Shown: piece after piece, positions 1 to 9,986 of the stretch
Layout: each line of letters begins with the position of its first letter
Numbering within the stretch: position 1 is the stretch's first letter
DNA from: Chitinophagaceae bacterium
GTDB lineage: Bacteria; Bacteroidota; Bacteroidia; Chitinophagales; Chitinophagaceae
DNA: 64,000 bases
Assembly (NCBI GenBank): GCA_016720775.1
Contig: JADKJX010000001.1
Span: 1,410,501 to 1,474,500 of the forward strand
Direction of reading: 5' to 3'
The notes under the pieces: generated by a model
Database searches by the model: none
Told to the model about the DNA's origin: nothing
Seen by the model: the letters and a program-made list of their open reading frames with translations, nothing else
Translations under genes and position numbers: made by a program

Positions 1-1
1 T

Positions 2-2425
2 GGCCGTATTGACGAACTTTCAGAGTTTAATAATACCCTTACCAAAGACTTTTACATTTTTGAAGATGAACTGCGGCCCATCTCTCCATATAATTATTCC
101 ATCGTCAATCAACAGAATATTACTTATTATGCCAGTACGGCAAACCCGTTAAGTGGTTTGCGCCAGTATGTGATGGAAATTGATACAACAGAACTGTTCA
201 ACTCGGCATTCAAGAAAACATACAACGTATCCGGTACGGGTGGTGTAATACAATTCACGCCTTCAAATATCACGTTTACCGACAATACGGTCTATTACTG
301 GCGAACGACCACCGTTCCTACATCGGGCAATAATTATATCTGGAATAATTTTTCATTCATCTATTTGCAAAACGGTACGGCCGGTTTCAATCAATCACAT
401 TACTTCCAGTTCCAGAAGAACACGTACAATAATATCAGGCTCGATAATGACCGGGTGATGAGGTACACAACCCGGCCGATCGAATTCAATGTACGAACTG
501 CCATTTACCCGGTTTCAAACCAGGGCCCGGATTATTCCATAAGAAATGACGGCATCCTGGTGATGGAAGGATTTTATGCTCCGCTTGCCATCAATTCGGA
601 AGGATTGCGGTTTTATGTGATCGATACATCCACGCAAAAAGTATGGGTTAACCAGGATAATGGCGTATCCGGCCAATACGGAAGTGTACGGCCGATACCG
701 ATCAATCCAACGGTTAAGCCGGGATGGTTTCAGTTTAAAATTGAAACAACGGCCCAGCGGAATACGGTAAAGGATTTTCTTAACAATATAGTACCGGTTG
801 GGCACTATGTGGTATTGACGAACTGCCCGGTAAGTCCATTCACTCATTTCCCTGCCGAATGGATGACCGACGGACCCGGCTCATTATATGATGTATTAAA
901 AAATGCAGGCTTCACACTTATTGATTCTGTTAATACACACAAGCCTTATGTTTTTGTTTACAAGAAAGGGACACCAGGGGCTATAACTCAAACGATCGGG
1001 GCACCCACCGATAAACTGGATGTAAGTTTCCATACAATAGGTAAGAACCTTACCGGCGATATTCTTTCCGACCGGTTCGGCCCGGCATTAAGCTGGAGCG
1101 CTTTGCACTGGCAGGGTAATGCTCTTGAAACACCCACGTCTGATTCATTTGCTATTGAAGTATACGGTTTAGATTATGCAGGCAACTCAACCTTGTTAAC
1201 TACAGTGAGGCCTGCAACAGATACTTCATTAAGCTGGATAAATGCGCAGACCTATCCATACCTGAAATTAAAAATGCAGAACACCGATTCTGTGAATGCC
1301 ACGCCGAATCAATTGAAGTACTGGCGGGTTAATGGTTCTTACATTCCCGAAGGCGCTGTGGCGCCGAATATTCTTTTCAGCATGAAAGATACCTGTGAGC
1401 AGGGCGAGATCGTTGACTTTAAACTGGCATTCAAAAACATCAGCCCGGCAAATTTTGCAGATAGTATGAAGATCAATTTTGTGATCACTGACCGAAGTAA
1501 TAGTCCACATCCGCTTACTCTTCCTAAAGGCAAGGTGTTGGTTTCGGGAGATACATTGATCGTAAGCTACCGCATAGATACAAGAAATTATCCCGGCTCC
1601 AATACCATCTTTGTTGAGGTGAATCCGAATAATGCGCAACCGGAGCAATACCATTTCAATAATGTGTTGTTTAAAGAGTTGTTTGTAAAAGCAGATAATT
1701 ACAATCCATTGCTGGATGTAACTTTTGATGGCGTGCATATTCTTAACCGGGATATTGTTTCGGCGAAGCCGCACATACTCGTAAACCTGAAAGATGAAAG
1801 CCGGTTCCTGGCACTAAGCGATACTGCTTTACTGAAAGTGCAGGTTCGTTTCCCGGATGGGTCATTGCATAGTTATAATTTCGGTGGCGATACGCTGAAG
1901 TTTACACCTGCCAACCTTTCTTCAGGAAATAATACGGCGGTGATCGACTTCCTCCCTTACTTCGCCGATGAAGGCGAGTATGAACTGATCGTTTCAGGAA
2001 AGGACGTGGTGGGCAATACGGCCGGAGCTATTGATTACCATGTAATGTTCACGGTGATCACCAAATCGATGATCAGTAACTTACTTAACTATCCAAATCC
2101 GTTTACTACGTCAACCGCTTTTGTGTTTTACATTACCGGCAGTGAAGTGCCACAAAATCTGCGGATACAGGTACTGACCATTACCGGGAAAGTAGTGAGG
2201 GAAATAACCAAAGACGAATTAGGTCCTATACACGTAGGAAGAAACATCACCGAATTTAAATGGGATGGTACGGATATGTATGGCGCCAAACTGGCAAACG
2301 GAGTTTATTTGTACCGGGTACTTACAAACCTGAATGGGAAATCGCTTGATAAGTTTAAAGATAAAGATGCGCAAACAGATAAGTTCTTCAACAAGGGATA
2401 TGGCAAGATGGTTCTTATCCGGTAA
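2..2425 (+). CDS. PorU2-like type IX secretion protein, C-terminal part (5' end outside window)
   Basis: The reading frame is open from the first complete codon of the window, so the true start lies upstream and only about 807 residues are visible. The visible part is a beta-rich extracellular region. It ends in a FlgD-Ig-like T9SS type A sorting domain: NYPNPFT, then WDGTD and NGVYLYRV, with the final residues GYGKMVLIR. This tail directs proteins through the type IX secretion system to the cell surface. The pattern of the C-terminal half resembles the gingipain-like (C25) protein called PorU2 in this phylum, but the catalytic domain is not in view, so the family call is from memory and moderate. 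A terminator follows 20 bp after the stop codon. Confidence 0.72.
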   Translation, partial: GRIDELSEFNNTLTKDFYIFEDELRPISPYNYSIVNQQNITYYASTANPLSGLRQYVMEIDTTELFNSAFKKTYNVSGTGGVIQFTPSNITFTDNTVYYWRTTTVPTSGNNYIWNNFSFIYLQNGTAGFNQSHYFQFQKNTYNNIRLDNDRVMRYTTRPIEFNVRTAIYPVSNQGPDYSIRNDGILVMEGFYAPLAINSEGLRFYVIDTSTQKVWVNQDNGVSGQYGSVRPIPINPTVKPGWFQFKIETTAQRNTVKDFLNNIVPVGHYVVLTNCPVSPFTHFPAEWMTDGPGSLYDVLKNAGFTLIDSVNTHKPYVFVYKKGTPGAITQTIGAPTDKLDVSFHTIGKNLTGDILSDRFGPALSWSALHWQGNALETPTSDSFAIEVYGLDYAGNSTLLTTVRPATDTSLSWINAQTYPYLKLKMQNTDSVNATPNQLKYWRVNGSYIPEGAVAPNILFSMKDTCEQGEIVDFKLAFKNISPANFADSMKINFVITDRSNSPHPLTLPKGKVLVSGDTLIVSYRIDTRNYPGSNTIFVEVNPNNAQPEQYHFNNVLFKELFVKADNYNPLLDVTFDGVHILNRDIVSAKPHILVNLKDESRFLALSDTALLKVQVRFPDGSLHSYNFGGDTLKFTPANLSSGNNTAVIDFLPYFADEGEYELIVSGKDVVGNTAGAIDYHVMFTVITKSMISNLLNYPNPFTTSTAFVFYITGSEVPQNLRIQVLTITGKVVREITKDELGPIHVGRNITEFKWDGTDMYGAKLANGVYLYRVLTNLNGKSLDKFKDKDAQTDKFFNKGYGKMVLIR

Positions 2426-2446
2426 AATAGTATATACACTCATACA

Positions 2447-2476
2447 AAGGCTGCTGTTACCGGCAGCCTTTTTTAT
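2447..2476 (+). terminator. Rho-independent terminator after the PorU2-like gene
   Basis: An 8-bp stem AAGGCTGC/GCAGCCTT is followed by a run of T. It separates the secretion gene from hscA. Confidence 0.85.
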
Positions 2477-2480
2477 TTGT

Positions 2481-2488
2481 TACCTTCG
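2481..2488 (+). promoter_or_regulatory. Putative -7 element of hscA
   Basis: TACCTTCG matches the Bacteroidota consensus TAnnTTTG at all but one position. It lies between the terminator and the ATG at 2502, so the predicted transcript would have a leader of only about 8 nt. Confidence 0.5.
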
Positions 2489-2501
2489 CAAAAAAAAAGC
2501 A

Positions 2502-4369
2502 ATGGCTAAAATAGCTATCAACATAGCCACCGGAAGTCTGCAGCAGGAAGAAATGATCGTGGGGATTGACCTGGGCACTACCAACAGCCTGGTGGCCATC
2601 ATTCACCCCGAAAGTAAAATGCCGGTTGCGCTCAAAGAACATAACAGTCCTTCATTAGTGCCTTCTGTGATACATTTTGGTGACCATATTACCGTGGGGG
2701 AGGAAGCGAAACAATTCCTGGTAACGGATCCGGCCCATACCATCTTTTCTGCAAAACGGCTGATGGGAAAAACGTACAATGATGTAAAGAATAATTCAGC
2801 TTCATTGGCATATAAGATCATTGATGATGAGAACAAACTGGTAAAAGTGCAGGTTGGTAAACAGTTCTATTCACCGGTAGATCTTTCTTCACTCATTCTT
2901 AAAGAACTGAAAAAACAGGCCGAGCATATTTTAAAAACACCGGTAAGCAAAGCGGTTATTACCGTGCCGGCATATTTTAATGATGCACAAAGGCAGGCAA
3001 CAAGGGATGCAGGTAAACTGGCAGGACTTGATGTATTGCGGATCATTAATGAACCCACCGCAGCCAGCCTGGCTTATGGTTTTGGAGCCCCCTCTAACTC
3101 CCCCAAAGGGGAGAACAGCCAAAAACAATCGCGGTGTATGACCTGGGCGGTGGTACGTTTGACATTTCCATCCTGAATATTTCCAACGGAATATTTGAAG
3201 TGCTTTCTACCAACGGCGATACTTATTTGGGTGGAGATGATTTGGATAATGCAATTGTAGATCATTGGATAAAAGAAAATAAACTGGATCAAACAACCGA
3301 AGAACAAAAGCACCGGCAAATATTGCGGTTAAAAGCCGAAGAAGCGAAGAAACATTTGTCGGCGGATTCAACATTTGAATCAGCCTACGAAGGCAATAAG
3401 ATATCCATCACAAAAGAAATGTTTGAATCGCTGATCAGGCCTATACTTGACCGCACGATCGCATCCTGCGCCAATGCATTAAAAGATGCAGGCTTGACGA
3501 AGGCAGGCATTGATGAAGTGGTAATGGTTGGTGGAAGCACAAGAGTGCCGTTGGTGAAAAAAATGGTTTCGGATTTTTTTGGTAAACCAATCAATGACAA
3601 TGTTAATCCTGATGAAGTGGTGGCGTTGGGTGCAGCCATCCAGGCAGATATTTTAGCAGGCAATACAAAAGATATTTTGTTGCTTGATGTTACGCCGCTG
3701 TCGCTTGGTTTGGAAACCATGGGCGGACTGATGGATGTGTTGCTGCCCAGGAATTCGAAGATACCGACCCGGGCTTCCCGGCAATACACTACGTATAAAG
3801 ATGGGCAAAGCGGAATGAAAATATCGGTGTTCCAGGGCGAACGGGATATGGTAAAAGATAATCGCCGCCTGGCTGAATTTAATTTAACCGGGATACCGGG
3901 TATGCCGGCTGGTTTGCCAAAAGTAGAGATCAGTTTTTTGATCAATGCCGATGGAATATTGGTAGTGAAAGCAAAAGAATTACGCAGCGGCATAGAGCAA
4001 TCCATTGAAGTGAAACCGCAATACGGGTTAACGGATGAAGATGTAGAAAGGATGTTGCTCGATTCCATGACACATGCAAAGGAAGATATAGAGATCCGTG
4101 CGCTCACCGAAGCAAAGACAGAAGCAGAGCAGCTTTTACAAACAACCGAAAAGTTCATGCAGCGGAATTTTAAAGAACTGACCAAAGAAGAGATCAATGC
4201 AACATCGCTTGCTATGCAGGCACTTCAGTTATCGCTGGATATGAATGATAAGAACCTGATCCAGGCTAAGACAGAAGAGTTGAATGATATTTCACGCCCG
4301 TATGCAGAGCGGCTGATGGATGAAGCGGTTCAAAAAACAATGAAAGGAAATAAAATTGACCAGGTTTAA
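2502..4369 (+). CDS. hscA: Fe-S assembly Hsp70 chaperone HscA (frameshifted at a repeat)
   Basis: This Hsp70-family chaperone helps transfer iron-sulfur clusters from the scaffold protein. The N-terminal part has the ATPase phosphate-1 motif GIDLGTTNSLVA and the connect motif INEPTAASLAYG. The second part has phosphate-2 VYDLGGGTFDIS, then LLDVTPLSLGLETMGG and QGER of the substrate domain. The end, RLMDEAVQKTMKGNKIDQV, matches the tail of HscA rather than DnaK. The two halves are in different frames. The first runs to 3176 and the second is open from 3098, and the switch coincides with a GC-rich repeat at 3087-3116. Relative to an intact gene, one base is missing or 3n+2 bases are extra. The gene is either truly disrupted or carries a sequence error. 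Its stop overlaps the next ATG (TAATG). Confidence 0.88.
3087..3116 (+). repeat. GC-rich palindromic repeat inside hscA
   Basis: A 30-bp unit begins GCCCCCTC and contains CCCCC-AAA-GGGG. A close relative lies at the 3' end of rpoB (17927-17955). It replaces the expected linker before the phosphate-2 motif of the ATPase domain. Confidence 0.75.
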
Positions 4370-5470
4370 TGAGTAACCGGTCAAAATACTATTTTCCTCA
4401 ACTTGATTCCATAAGGGGACTGTCTTTTCCTGGCTGTATATTTTTTTCATGCGGTCCATCCACAATTTGGCGCCGGAATCTTTAGCCGGATGGGTCAATA
4501 CTTTTACAATAACCTTGTTTTATCGATCGATGTTTTTTTTATCCTGTCTTCCTTTCTGCTTACCTGGCTTGGAATGAGGGAATACAAAGCAACCGGCAAT
4601 TTTTCTTTCATCAATTATTTTATCCGCAGGGCATTGCGTATCTGGCCGCTTTATTTTCTGCTGATGATCTTTTCTTTTGTGCTGGTGCCGTATGCATCGG
4701 CTTATTTTAATGTGCCCGTTACATTGCCACCTGCTTATTATTATCTTTTCTTTATATCAAATTTTTACCTGGAGGGCCATGTTTATTTTTTACGTTTTTT
4801 ATGGACCCTGGCTGTGGAAGAACAGTTTTACCTGCTGTGGGGGCTTTGTCTGTGGGTTCTTCAAAAACACATAAAAGCATGTGTGGCTGTATTGGCAGGA
4901 GTAAGCATACTCTATACGGCATACGCAATCAGCAATAAGATTCATCATGATTTTCATACGCTGACCTACCTGTTTGATTTTGCCGTTGGAATATTGGCGG
5001 CATTCTTACTTCACCGGGAGGTTACTTTTATTTCCTGGTTTAAAAAAGGAAACAAGAGAAGGTCACTGTTATTCCTGCTGGCACTGCCGCTGCTTTTCAT
5101 TTGTCTTTTCTTTGTATTTGAAAATACGCCTGCAGATTTTGCTCCCTGGCTTGATCTCATTGGCCGCTACCTGTTCATAATCTATGTGGGCCTGTTTATC
5201 ATTGATCAGATGGTGAATGAAAATGCAGTACTAAAACTTAAAGCATCAAAATTCCTTGTTTATACAGGAAAAATATCCTACGGGTTGTATTGTTTTCACG
5301 GCATTGTACTAACTTTTGGATTGGTTCTGTTAGAAAAACTGGGTGTTAATATACCGGCGACCTTACGGGTTTTTGTTTTTCTTGGGGCTAACTACCTGGC
5401 CGCTGCTATCAGTTACCGGTTTATTGAAAGCCCGTTCCTTATGCTTAAAAATAAACTCAGGAGGATTTGA
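4369..5470 (+). CDS. Acyltransferase 3 family membrane protein (one-base frameshift near 4430)
   Basis: Members of this family (OafA/YrhL type) O-acylate sugars on surface polysaccharides using a multi-helix membrane domain. The ATG at 4369 overlaps the hscA stop and reads MSNRSKYYFPQLDSIRGLSF, which includes the conserved D-x-I/L-R-G motif. It then stops early. Removing one C from the CC at 4429-4430 restores the frame through a typical FFHAVHP segment into the long ORF from 4490, which contains FLWTLAVEEQFYLLW and about nine hydrophobic helices. The end, RFIESPF, is typical of the family. The frameshift may be real or a sequence error. The substrate cannot be told from sequence. Confidence 0.82.
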
Positions 5471-5490
5471 TCTTCTCCAATTGAAAGATA

Positions 5491-6078
5491 TTACTGTAAA
5501 CTCTGTATGCGGTTCACATATTTCCCGATCATGTCAAACTCAATATTTACCAGGTCGCCTTTAATCAGCTTGTTCATATTGGTATGTTCGTACGTGTATG
5601 GTACAATTGCTACCGTAAATGTTTCAGCCGTAATATTAAAAATGGTAAGACTTATGCCATTAACTGTAATAGATCCTTTTTCAATGATCAGTTTTGAAAA
5701 TTTTTCAGGAAAGCGGAAACTGTATTCCCAACTGCCATCTTTATTTACAATATCAATGCACACTGCCGTTGTATCAACGTGGCCTTGCACAAAATGGCCA
5801 TCCAGCCGCCCATTCAGTTGCATGCATCTTTCCAGGTTTATGATGCTGCCTTTCTGCCATTTTCCCAGGTTGGTCTTTAAAAGAGTTTCCGAAATGGCGG
5901 TAACCTGGTGCAAGCCATTTTTCAACTCCTCAATGGTGAGGCAAACGCCGTCATGGCTGAGGCTTTGGTCAACCTTTAATTGGCTGAATAAGGGAGAGGA
6001 GACCAGGAAGGTCTTATTACTGCCATTTGACAAAACTTCCTCAATAAAGCCTGTTTTTTCAATAATACCTGTGAACAT
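5491..6078 (-). CDS. ribE: Riboflavin synthase, alpha chain
   Basis: It catalyses dismutation of two 6,7-dimethyl-8-ribityllumazine molecules to riboflavin, the last step of vitamin B2 synthesis. The 195-residue protein begins MFTGIIE, the near-invariant N-terminus of the enzyme. It has two lumazine-binding barrels: the first contains SHDGVCLTI and the second GSITVNGISLTI. GHFVQGHVD links them. Length and motifs are normal. The gene is convergent with the acyltransferase and divergent from rpsU. No FMN riboswitch-like sequence was noticed in the 120 bp upstream. Confidence 0.96.
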   Translation of the reverse strand: MFTGIIEKTGFIEEVLSNGSNKTFLVSSPLFSQLKVDQSLSHDGVCLTIEELKNGLHQVTAISETLLKTNLGKWQKGSIINLERCMQLNGRLDGHFVQGHVDTTAVCIDIVNKDGSWEYSFRFPEKFSKLIIEKGSITVNGISLTIFNITAETFTVAIVPYTYEHTNMNKLIKGDLVNIEFDMIGKYVNRIQSLQ

Positions 6079-6133
6079 GGGCCAAATTTCCGGATTTTGT
6101 TCGTAAGATTTTCATTTTTATGATATAATCTGT

Positions 6134-6141
6134 TATCTTTG
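6134..6141 (+). promoter_or_regulatory. -7 promoter element of rpsU
   Basis: TATCTTTG is an exact match to the Bacteroidota TAnnTTTG consensus. The predicted start is near 6147, giving a leader of about 50 nt that contains the strong SD. Confidence 0.75.
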
Positions 6142-6175
6142 CGGCCCCTGCTGATAAAAGCAGAAAAAATCACCT

Positions 6176-6184
6176 AAAGGAGGT
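6176..6184 (+). promoter_or_regulatory. Unusually strong Shine-Dalgarno sequence of rpsU
   Basis: AAAGGAGGT lies 12 nt before the rpsU ATG. Most genes in this window have no SD at all. A strong SD on rpsU is known in this phylum and has been linked to autoregulation, because bS21 helps hide the anti-SD of the ribosome. Confidence 0.8.
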
Positions 6185-6196
6185 ATATATTACATT

Positions 6197-6391
6197 ATGC
6201 TGATTATTGATTCAAAAGATTGCGAAAACATTGACAAGGCGCTCAAAAAGTACAAGAAGAAATTTGAGAAAAGCAAGATCCTTCTGCAGTTAAGGGAAAG
6301 GCAGGCTTTCATCAAACCTTCTATCCGCCGCCGTAAAGAAGTGCTTAAAGCTGTTTACAAGGAGCAGGTTTCTGCTGGTAAATTAGACTAA
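6197..6391 (+). CDS. rpsU: 30S ribosomal protein bS21
   Basis: This is a small basic protein of the 30S platform near the 3' end of 16S rRNA. The 64-residue sequence has the typical lysine-rich core (KALKKYKKKFEKSKI) followed by LRERQAFIKPSIRRR. In Bacteroidota bS21 takes part in sequestering the anti-Shine-Dalgarno tail, and the strong SD here fits feedback control. It has its own promoter and a terminator, followed at once by xerC. Confidence 0.96.
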   Translation: MLIIDSKDCENIDKALKKYKKKFEKSKILLQLRERQAFIKPSIRRRKEVLKAVYKEQVSAGKLD

Positions 6392-6416
6392 GTAAGCTAA
6401 GTCAACAATATATTTA

Positions 6417-6457
6417 AACTGATACCCGGTTACATTAACTTTGGGTATCAGTTTTTT
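6417..6457 (+). terminator. Terminator after rpsU, ending at the xerC start codon
   Basis: An 11-bp stem AACTGATACCC/GGGTATCAGTT has a 15-nt loop and is followed by T residues that run straight into the xerC ATG at 6458. Confidence 0.8.
6436..6443 (+). promoter_or_regulatory. Possible xerC -7 element within the terminator loop and arm
   Basis: TAACTTTG matches TAnnTTTG exactly and overlaps the loop of the rpsU terminator. Transcription from it would start about 10 nt before the xerC ATG. No clear -33 element was seen. Confidence 0.4.
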
Positions 6458-7360
6458 ATGCAGCAAACCACCGGGCAACCCGTTCAAGACTTCCTCGATT
6501 ACCTGAAATTTCAGAAGCGGTATTCGCAGCATACCGTTATATCTTATAAAAACGACCTCGACTCCTTCTTCTATTTCATCCTGAACCAGTTTGGCGAAAC
6601 ATCCCTGCAGGACATTAAAACAACCTTTGTGAGGTCATGGCTGGCAACGCTAAAGGAAGAAAGTATGGAAAGCAAGAGCATCAACCGGAAGATATCAACA
6701 CTCAAATCTTTCTTCAAATATCAATTGCGGCAGGAAAAGATCACAATAAGCCCGATGACAGGAATCATATCTCCAAAAGTGAATAAGCGTTTGCCGCAGT
6801 TTGTAGACACGGATGCCATGAATGTGTTATTTCAGCATGTTGAATTTCCGGATGATTGGGATGGTAAAACCCAACGGCTGTTGCTTGAACTTTTTTATAA
6901 CACGGGTATCCGGCAGGCGGAATTAATTGGTCTGAAGGAAACGCAGATTGATAAAACCAATAATGCCATTAAGGTACTGGGCAAGGGCAGTAAAGAAAGG
7001 GTCATTCCTGTGAGTGCTCAATTATTGAAGCAGATGAAAGAATATGCAGCGGCTAAAGCACTGAATTTTGAGCAATATGATAAGACATGCCTGCTGGTAA
7101 CAGCCAGTGGTAAAAAACTATACCCGGGCTATGTTTACAATACGGTAAAGAAGTACCTGGGGCTCGTTACCACCATTGATAAAAAAAGTCCACATGTACT
7201 CAGGCATACGTTTGCCACCCACTTAATGAATGGTGGTGCCGACCTGAATGCCGTAAAAGAGTTGCTGGGGCACAGCAGCCTTGCTGCCACCCAGATATAT
7301 ACGCATAACAGCATTGAAAAACTGAAGGATATTCATAAAAAAGCACATCCGAAAGCATAG
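6458..7360 (+). CDS. xerC: Tyrosine recombinase XerC/XerD family
   Basis: This is a site-specific recombinase of the kind that resolves chromosome dimers at dif. The 300-residue protein has an N-terminal SAM-like core-binding domain and a C-terminal catalytic domain. The catalytic residues are visible: Arg152 in TGIRQAEL, His246 and Arg249 in SPHVLRHTFATH, His272 in LLGHSS, and the nucleophile Tyr281 in TQIYTH. The conserved position between rpsU and hpf, with no integrase-type neighbours, supports a housekeeping Xer role rather than a mobile element integrase. XerC versus XerD cannot be decided from sequence alone. Confidence 0.9.
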   Translation: MQQTTGQPVQDFLDYLKFQKRYSQHTVISYKNDLDSFFYFILNQFGETSLQDIKTTFVRSWLATLKEESMESKSINRKISTLKSFFKYQLRQEKITISPMTGIISPKVNKRLPQFVDTDAMNVLFQHVEFPDDWDGKTQRLLLELFYNTGIRQAELIGLKETQIDKTNNAIKVLGKGSKERVIPVSAQLLKQMKEYAAAKALNFEQYDKTCLLVTASGKKLYPGYVYNTVKKYLGLVTTIDKKSPHVLRHTFATHLMNGGADLNAVKELLGHSSLAATQIYTHNSIEKLKDIHKKAHPKA

Positions 7361-7525
7361 GAAATTTAACAGTGAGAAAGCAAAATTTTATTTTGAATAA
7401 ATATCCGGGTATAGTAACTTCAGTATGCAAATAATAACACCAGCAACGCTCAAAAAACCGCCTATGACCTCCTGATTTCTACCTTGTTTTTTAATACTAT
7501 TTTTTCACCGATAAAAAAAGACGAC

Positions 7526-7825
7526 ATGAACGTGAACATTCAGACAGTACACTTTGATGCTGACATGAAATTACTTACCTACATTGAAAAAAAGATCTCC
7601 AAATTATCGCAGTATCACGACCGGATAACGAAGGTGGATGTGTTCCTGAAACTGGACAATGTGGTGCACACCATCAAGGATAAAGTGGCAGAAATAAAGG
7701 TTTCTATCCCCAGGCACGAATTCTTTGCAAAACATTCATCCAAATCGTTTGAAGAAAGTTTTGACAGTGCGTTGGATTCACTCATCACCCAAATAAAAAG
7801 ACAAAAGGAAAAACAAGCGGCTTAA
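7526..7825 (+). CDS. hpf: Ribosome hibernation promoting factor (HPF/RaiA/YfiA family)
   Basis: This is a short-form hibernation factor that binds the 30S decoding region in stationary phase. The ATG at 7526 gives MNVNIQTVHFDAD, the usual beginning, and 99 residues with the S30AE fold. A further upstream start in the frame adds 14 atypical residues and was rejected. It lacks the long C-terminal dimerisation domain, so it is the short type. It may be cotranscribed with xerC. A strong terminator follows. It relates functionally to the baeRF protein at 54.9 kb, since both families are tied to dormant ribosomes. Confidence 0.93.
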   Translation: MNVNIQTVHFDADMKLLTYIEKKISKLSQYHDRITKVDVFLKLDNVVHTIKDKVAEIKVSIPRHEFFAKHSSKSFEESFDSALDSLITQIKRQKEKQAA

Positions 7826-7849
7826 ATAATCGGTTTTACAAGTAGTTTG

Positions 7850-7877
7850 ATCCCGCCCTGGTGGCGGGATTTTTTTG
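7850..7877 (+). terminator. Terminator after hpf
   Basis: An 8-bp stem ATCCCGCC/GGCGGGAT is followed by seven T residues. Confidence 0.88.
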
Positions 7878-7946
7878 GTTATTCACATTTTGCGGAATAC
7901 AGCTAAAAAAAAGTATTTCAAAGTTTTGGTATTAAGCATTTTCTCT

Positions 7947-7954
7947 TACCTTTG
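7947..7954 (+). promoter_or_regulatory. -7 promoter element of the tRNA-tuf operon
   Basis: TACCTTTG is an exact consensus match. A TTTG at 7925-7928 lies 18 bp upstream and can serve as the -33 element. Confidence 0.75.
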
Positions 7955-8021
7955 CCTTCCCAAAAAAAGGGGTGCTTCAGCATGTGCCTTATTTTGTGCG
8001 AAAGAAGTTCTTAAAAACAAT

Positions 8022-8094
8022 GCCGAAGTAGCTCAGTTGGTAGAGCAGCTGATTTGTAATCAGCAGGTCGGGGGTTCGACTCCCTTCTTCGGCT
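8022..8094 (+). tRNA. tRNA-Thr (TGT)
   Basis: The acceptor GCCGAAG pairs with CTTCGGC. The anticodon stem GCTGA/TCAGC encloses loop TTTGTAA. It is the first tRNA of the cluster, in the same order as E. coli thrU. Confidence 0.96.
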
Positions 8095-8191
8095 CAGGCT
8101 GGTTAATCCGTAGATCGGTTAATTGGGAGTGTGTTTTTTATGGATGTACTTACCAATTACCTGATAAACAAATTGGCCAATTAACAAAAAT

Positions 8192-8274
<83 letters not shown>

Positions 8275-8312
8275 CAAAAGTTCTTTGTAAGAATACAGAT
8301 TAAGTAAAATAA

Positions 8313-8385
8313 GCGGAAGTAGCTCATTTGGTAGAGCGATAGCCTTCCAAGCTATAGGTGGCCGGTTCGAGCCCGGTCTTCCGCT
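8313..8385 (+). tRNA. tRNA-Gly (TCC)
   Basis: The acceptor GCGGAAG pairs with CTTCCGC. The anticodon stem ATAGC/GCTAT encloses CTTCCAA. Confidence 0.96.
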
Positions 8386-8396
8386 CAAAAAAGGAA

Positions 8397-8465
8397 GTCA
8401 TTTAGTCATTAGGTCATTTTACTTTAATGATAAGCTTAATGGCTCTTCTGACCCAATGACTTGAT
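8397..8465 (+). repeat. Degenerate GTCATT-type microrepeats in a tRNA spacer
   Basis: AGTCATTTAGTCATTAGGTC and later CAATGACTT form short, imperfect, partly inverted copies of a 6-8 nt word. No gene is visible in the spacer. Confidence 0.5.
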
Positions 8466-8470
8466 TTCAA

Positions 8471-8542
8471 GCCGTGGTAGCTCAGGGGTAGAGCACTTCC
8501 TTGGTAGGGAAGGGGTCGTGAGTTCGATTCTCACCTATGGCT
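8471..8542 (+). tRNA. tRNA-Thr (GGT)
   Basis: The acceptor GCCGTGG pairs with CTATGGC with two G-T pairs. The anticodon stem CTTCC/GGAAG encloses TTGGTAG. It directly precedes tuf, as thrT does in E. coli. Confidence 0.95.
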
Positions 8543-8623
8543 CAAAATAATTAAAATACAGTCGATGGTTCACTGACTATAAATGTTAACCAATTTTCAA
8601 AACAAACAATAAAAATACAAACA

Positions 8624-9809
<1,186 letters not shown>

Positions 9810-9811
9810 AA

Positions 9812-9940
9812 CAGGTAGTAGCTATTGGCTTTTAGCTGTTGGGTTTAGCCAAAACCAAGGCTATACTAATAACAAAATAGACTATCTTTGAAAAATAATG
9901 CTAAAGGCTATTGGCTAACCGCTAATAGCTTTTAGCTTTC
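9812..9940 (+). repeat. Degenerate GCTATTGGC/TTTAGC microrepeats after tuf
   Basis: Words such as AGCTATTGGCTTTTAGC, GGCTATTGGCTAACCGC and TAATAGCTTTTAGC recur in imperfect direct and inverted copies over about 130 bp. No ORF is supported here. The promoter of tRNA-Trp lies within. Confidence 0.55.
9883..9890 (+). promoter_or_regulatory. -7 promoter element for tRNA-Trp/secE
   Basis: TATCTTTG is an exact consensus match, about 100 bp before tRNA-Trp. No convincing -33 element was seen. Confidence 0.55.
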
Positions 9941-9941
9941 T

Positions 9942-9978
9942 TACGGGCATGGTCCCGCTGTTAGCGGGAAACGGGTCT
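9942..9978 (+). pseudogene. Truncated tRNA-Trp copy with a palindrome in its D arm
   Basis: TACGGGCATGGT (9942-9953) duplicates the first bases of the intact tRNA-Trp 44 bp downstream. The D-loop is replaced by CCCGCT-GTT-AGCGGG (9954-9968), and ACGGGTCT (9971-9978) again matches the anticodon-arm start of the intact gene. The rest of the tRNA is absent. Confidence 0.6.
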
Positions 9979-9986
9979 AAAAGAAT

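Noticed and set aside
3385..4197. A 270-codon ORF antisense to hscA
   Set aside because: It is a shadow of the conserved Hsp70 frame, Ser-rich and without any motif.
5507..6106. A 199-codon plus-strand ORF over ribE
   Set aside because: It is antisense to a clearly conserved riboflavin synthase.
5491..6196. An FMN riboswitch upstream of ribE
   Set aside because: The 120-bp gap shared with rpsU is too short and lacks the conserved RFN helices.
6458..7360. xerC as the integrase of a mobile element
   Set aside because: It is in the conserved rpsU-xerC-hpf order and is flanked by housekeeping genes only.
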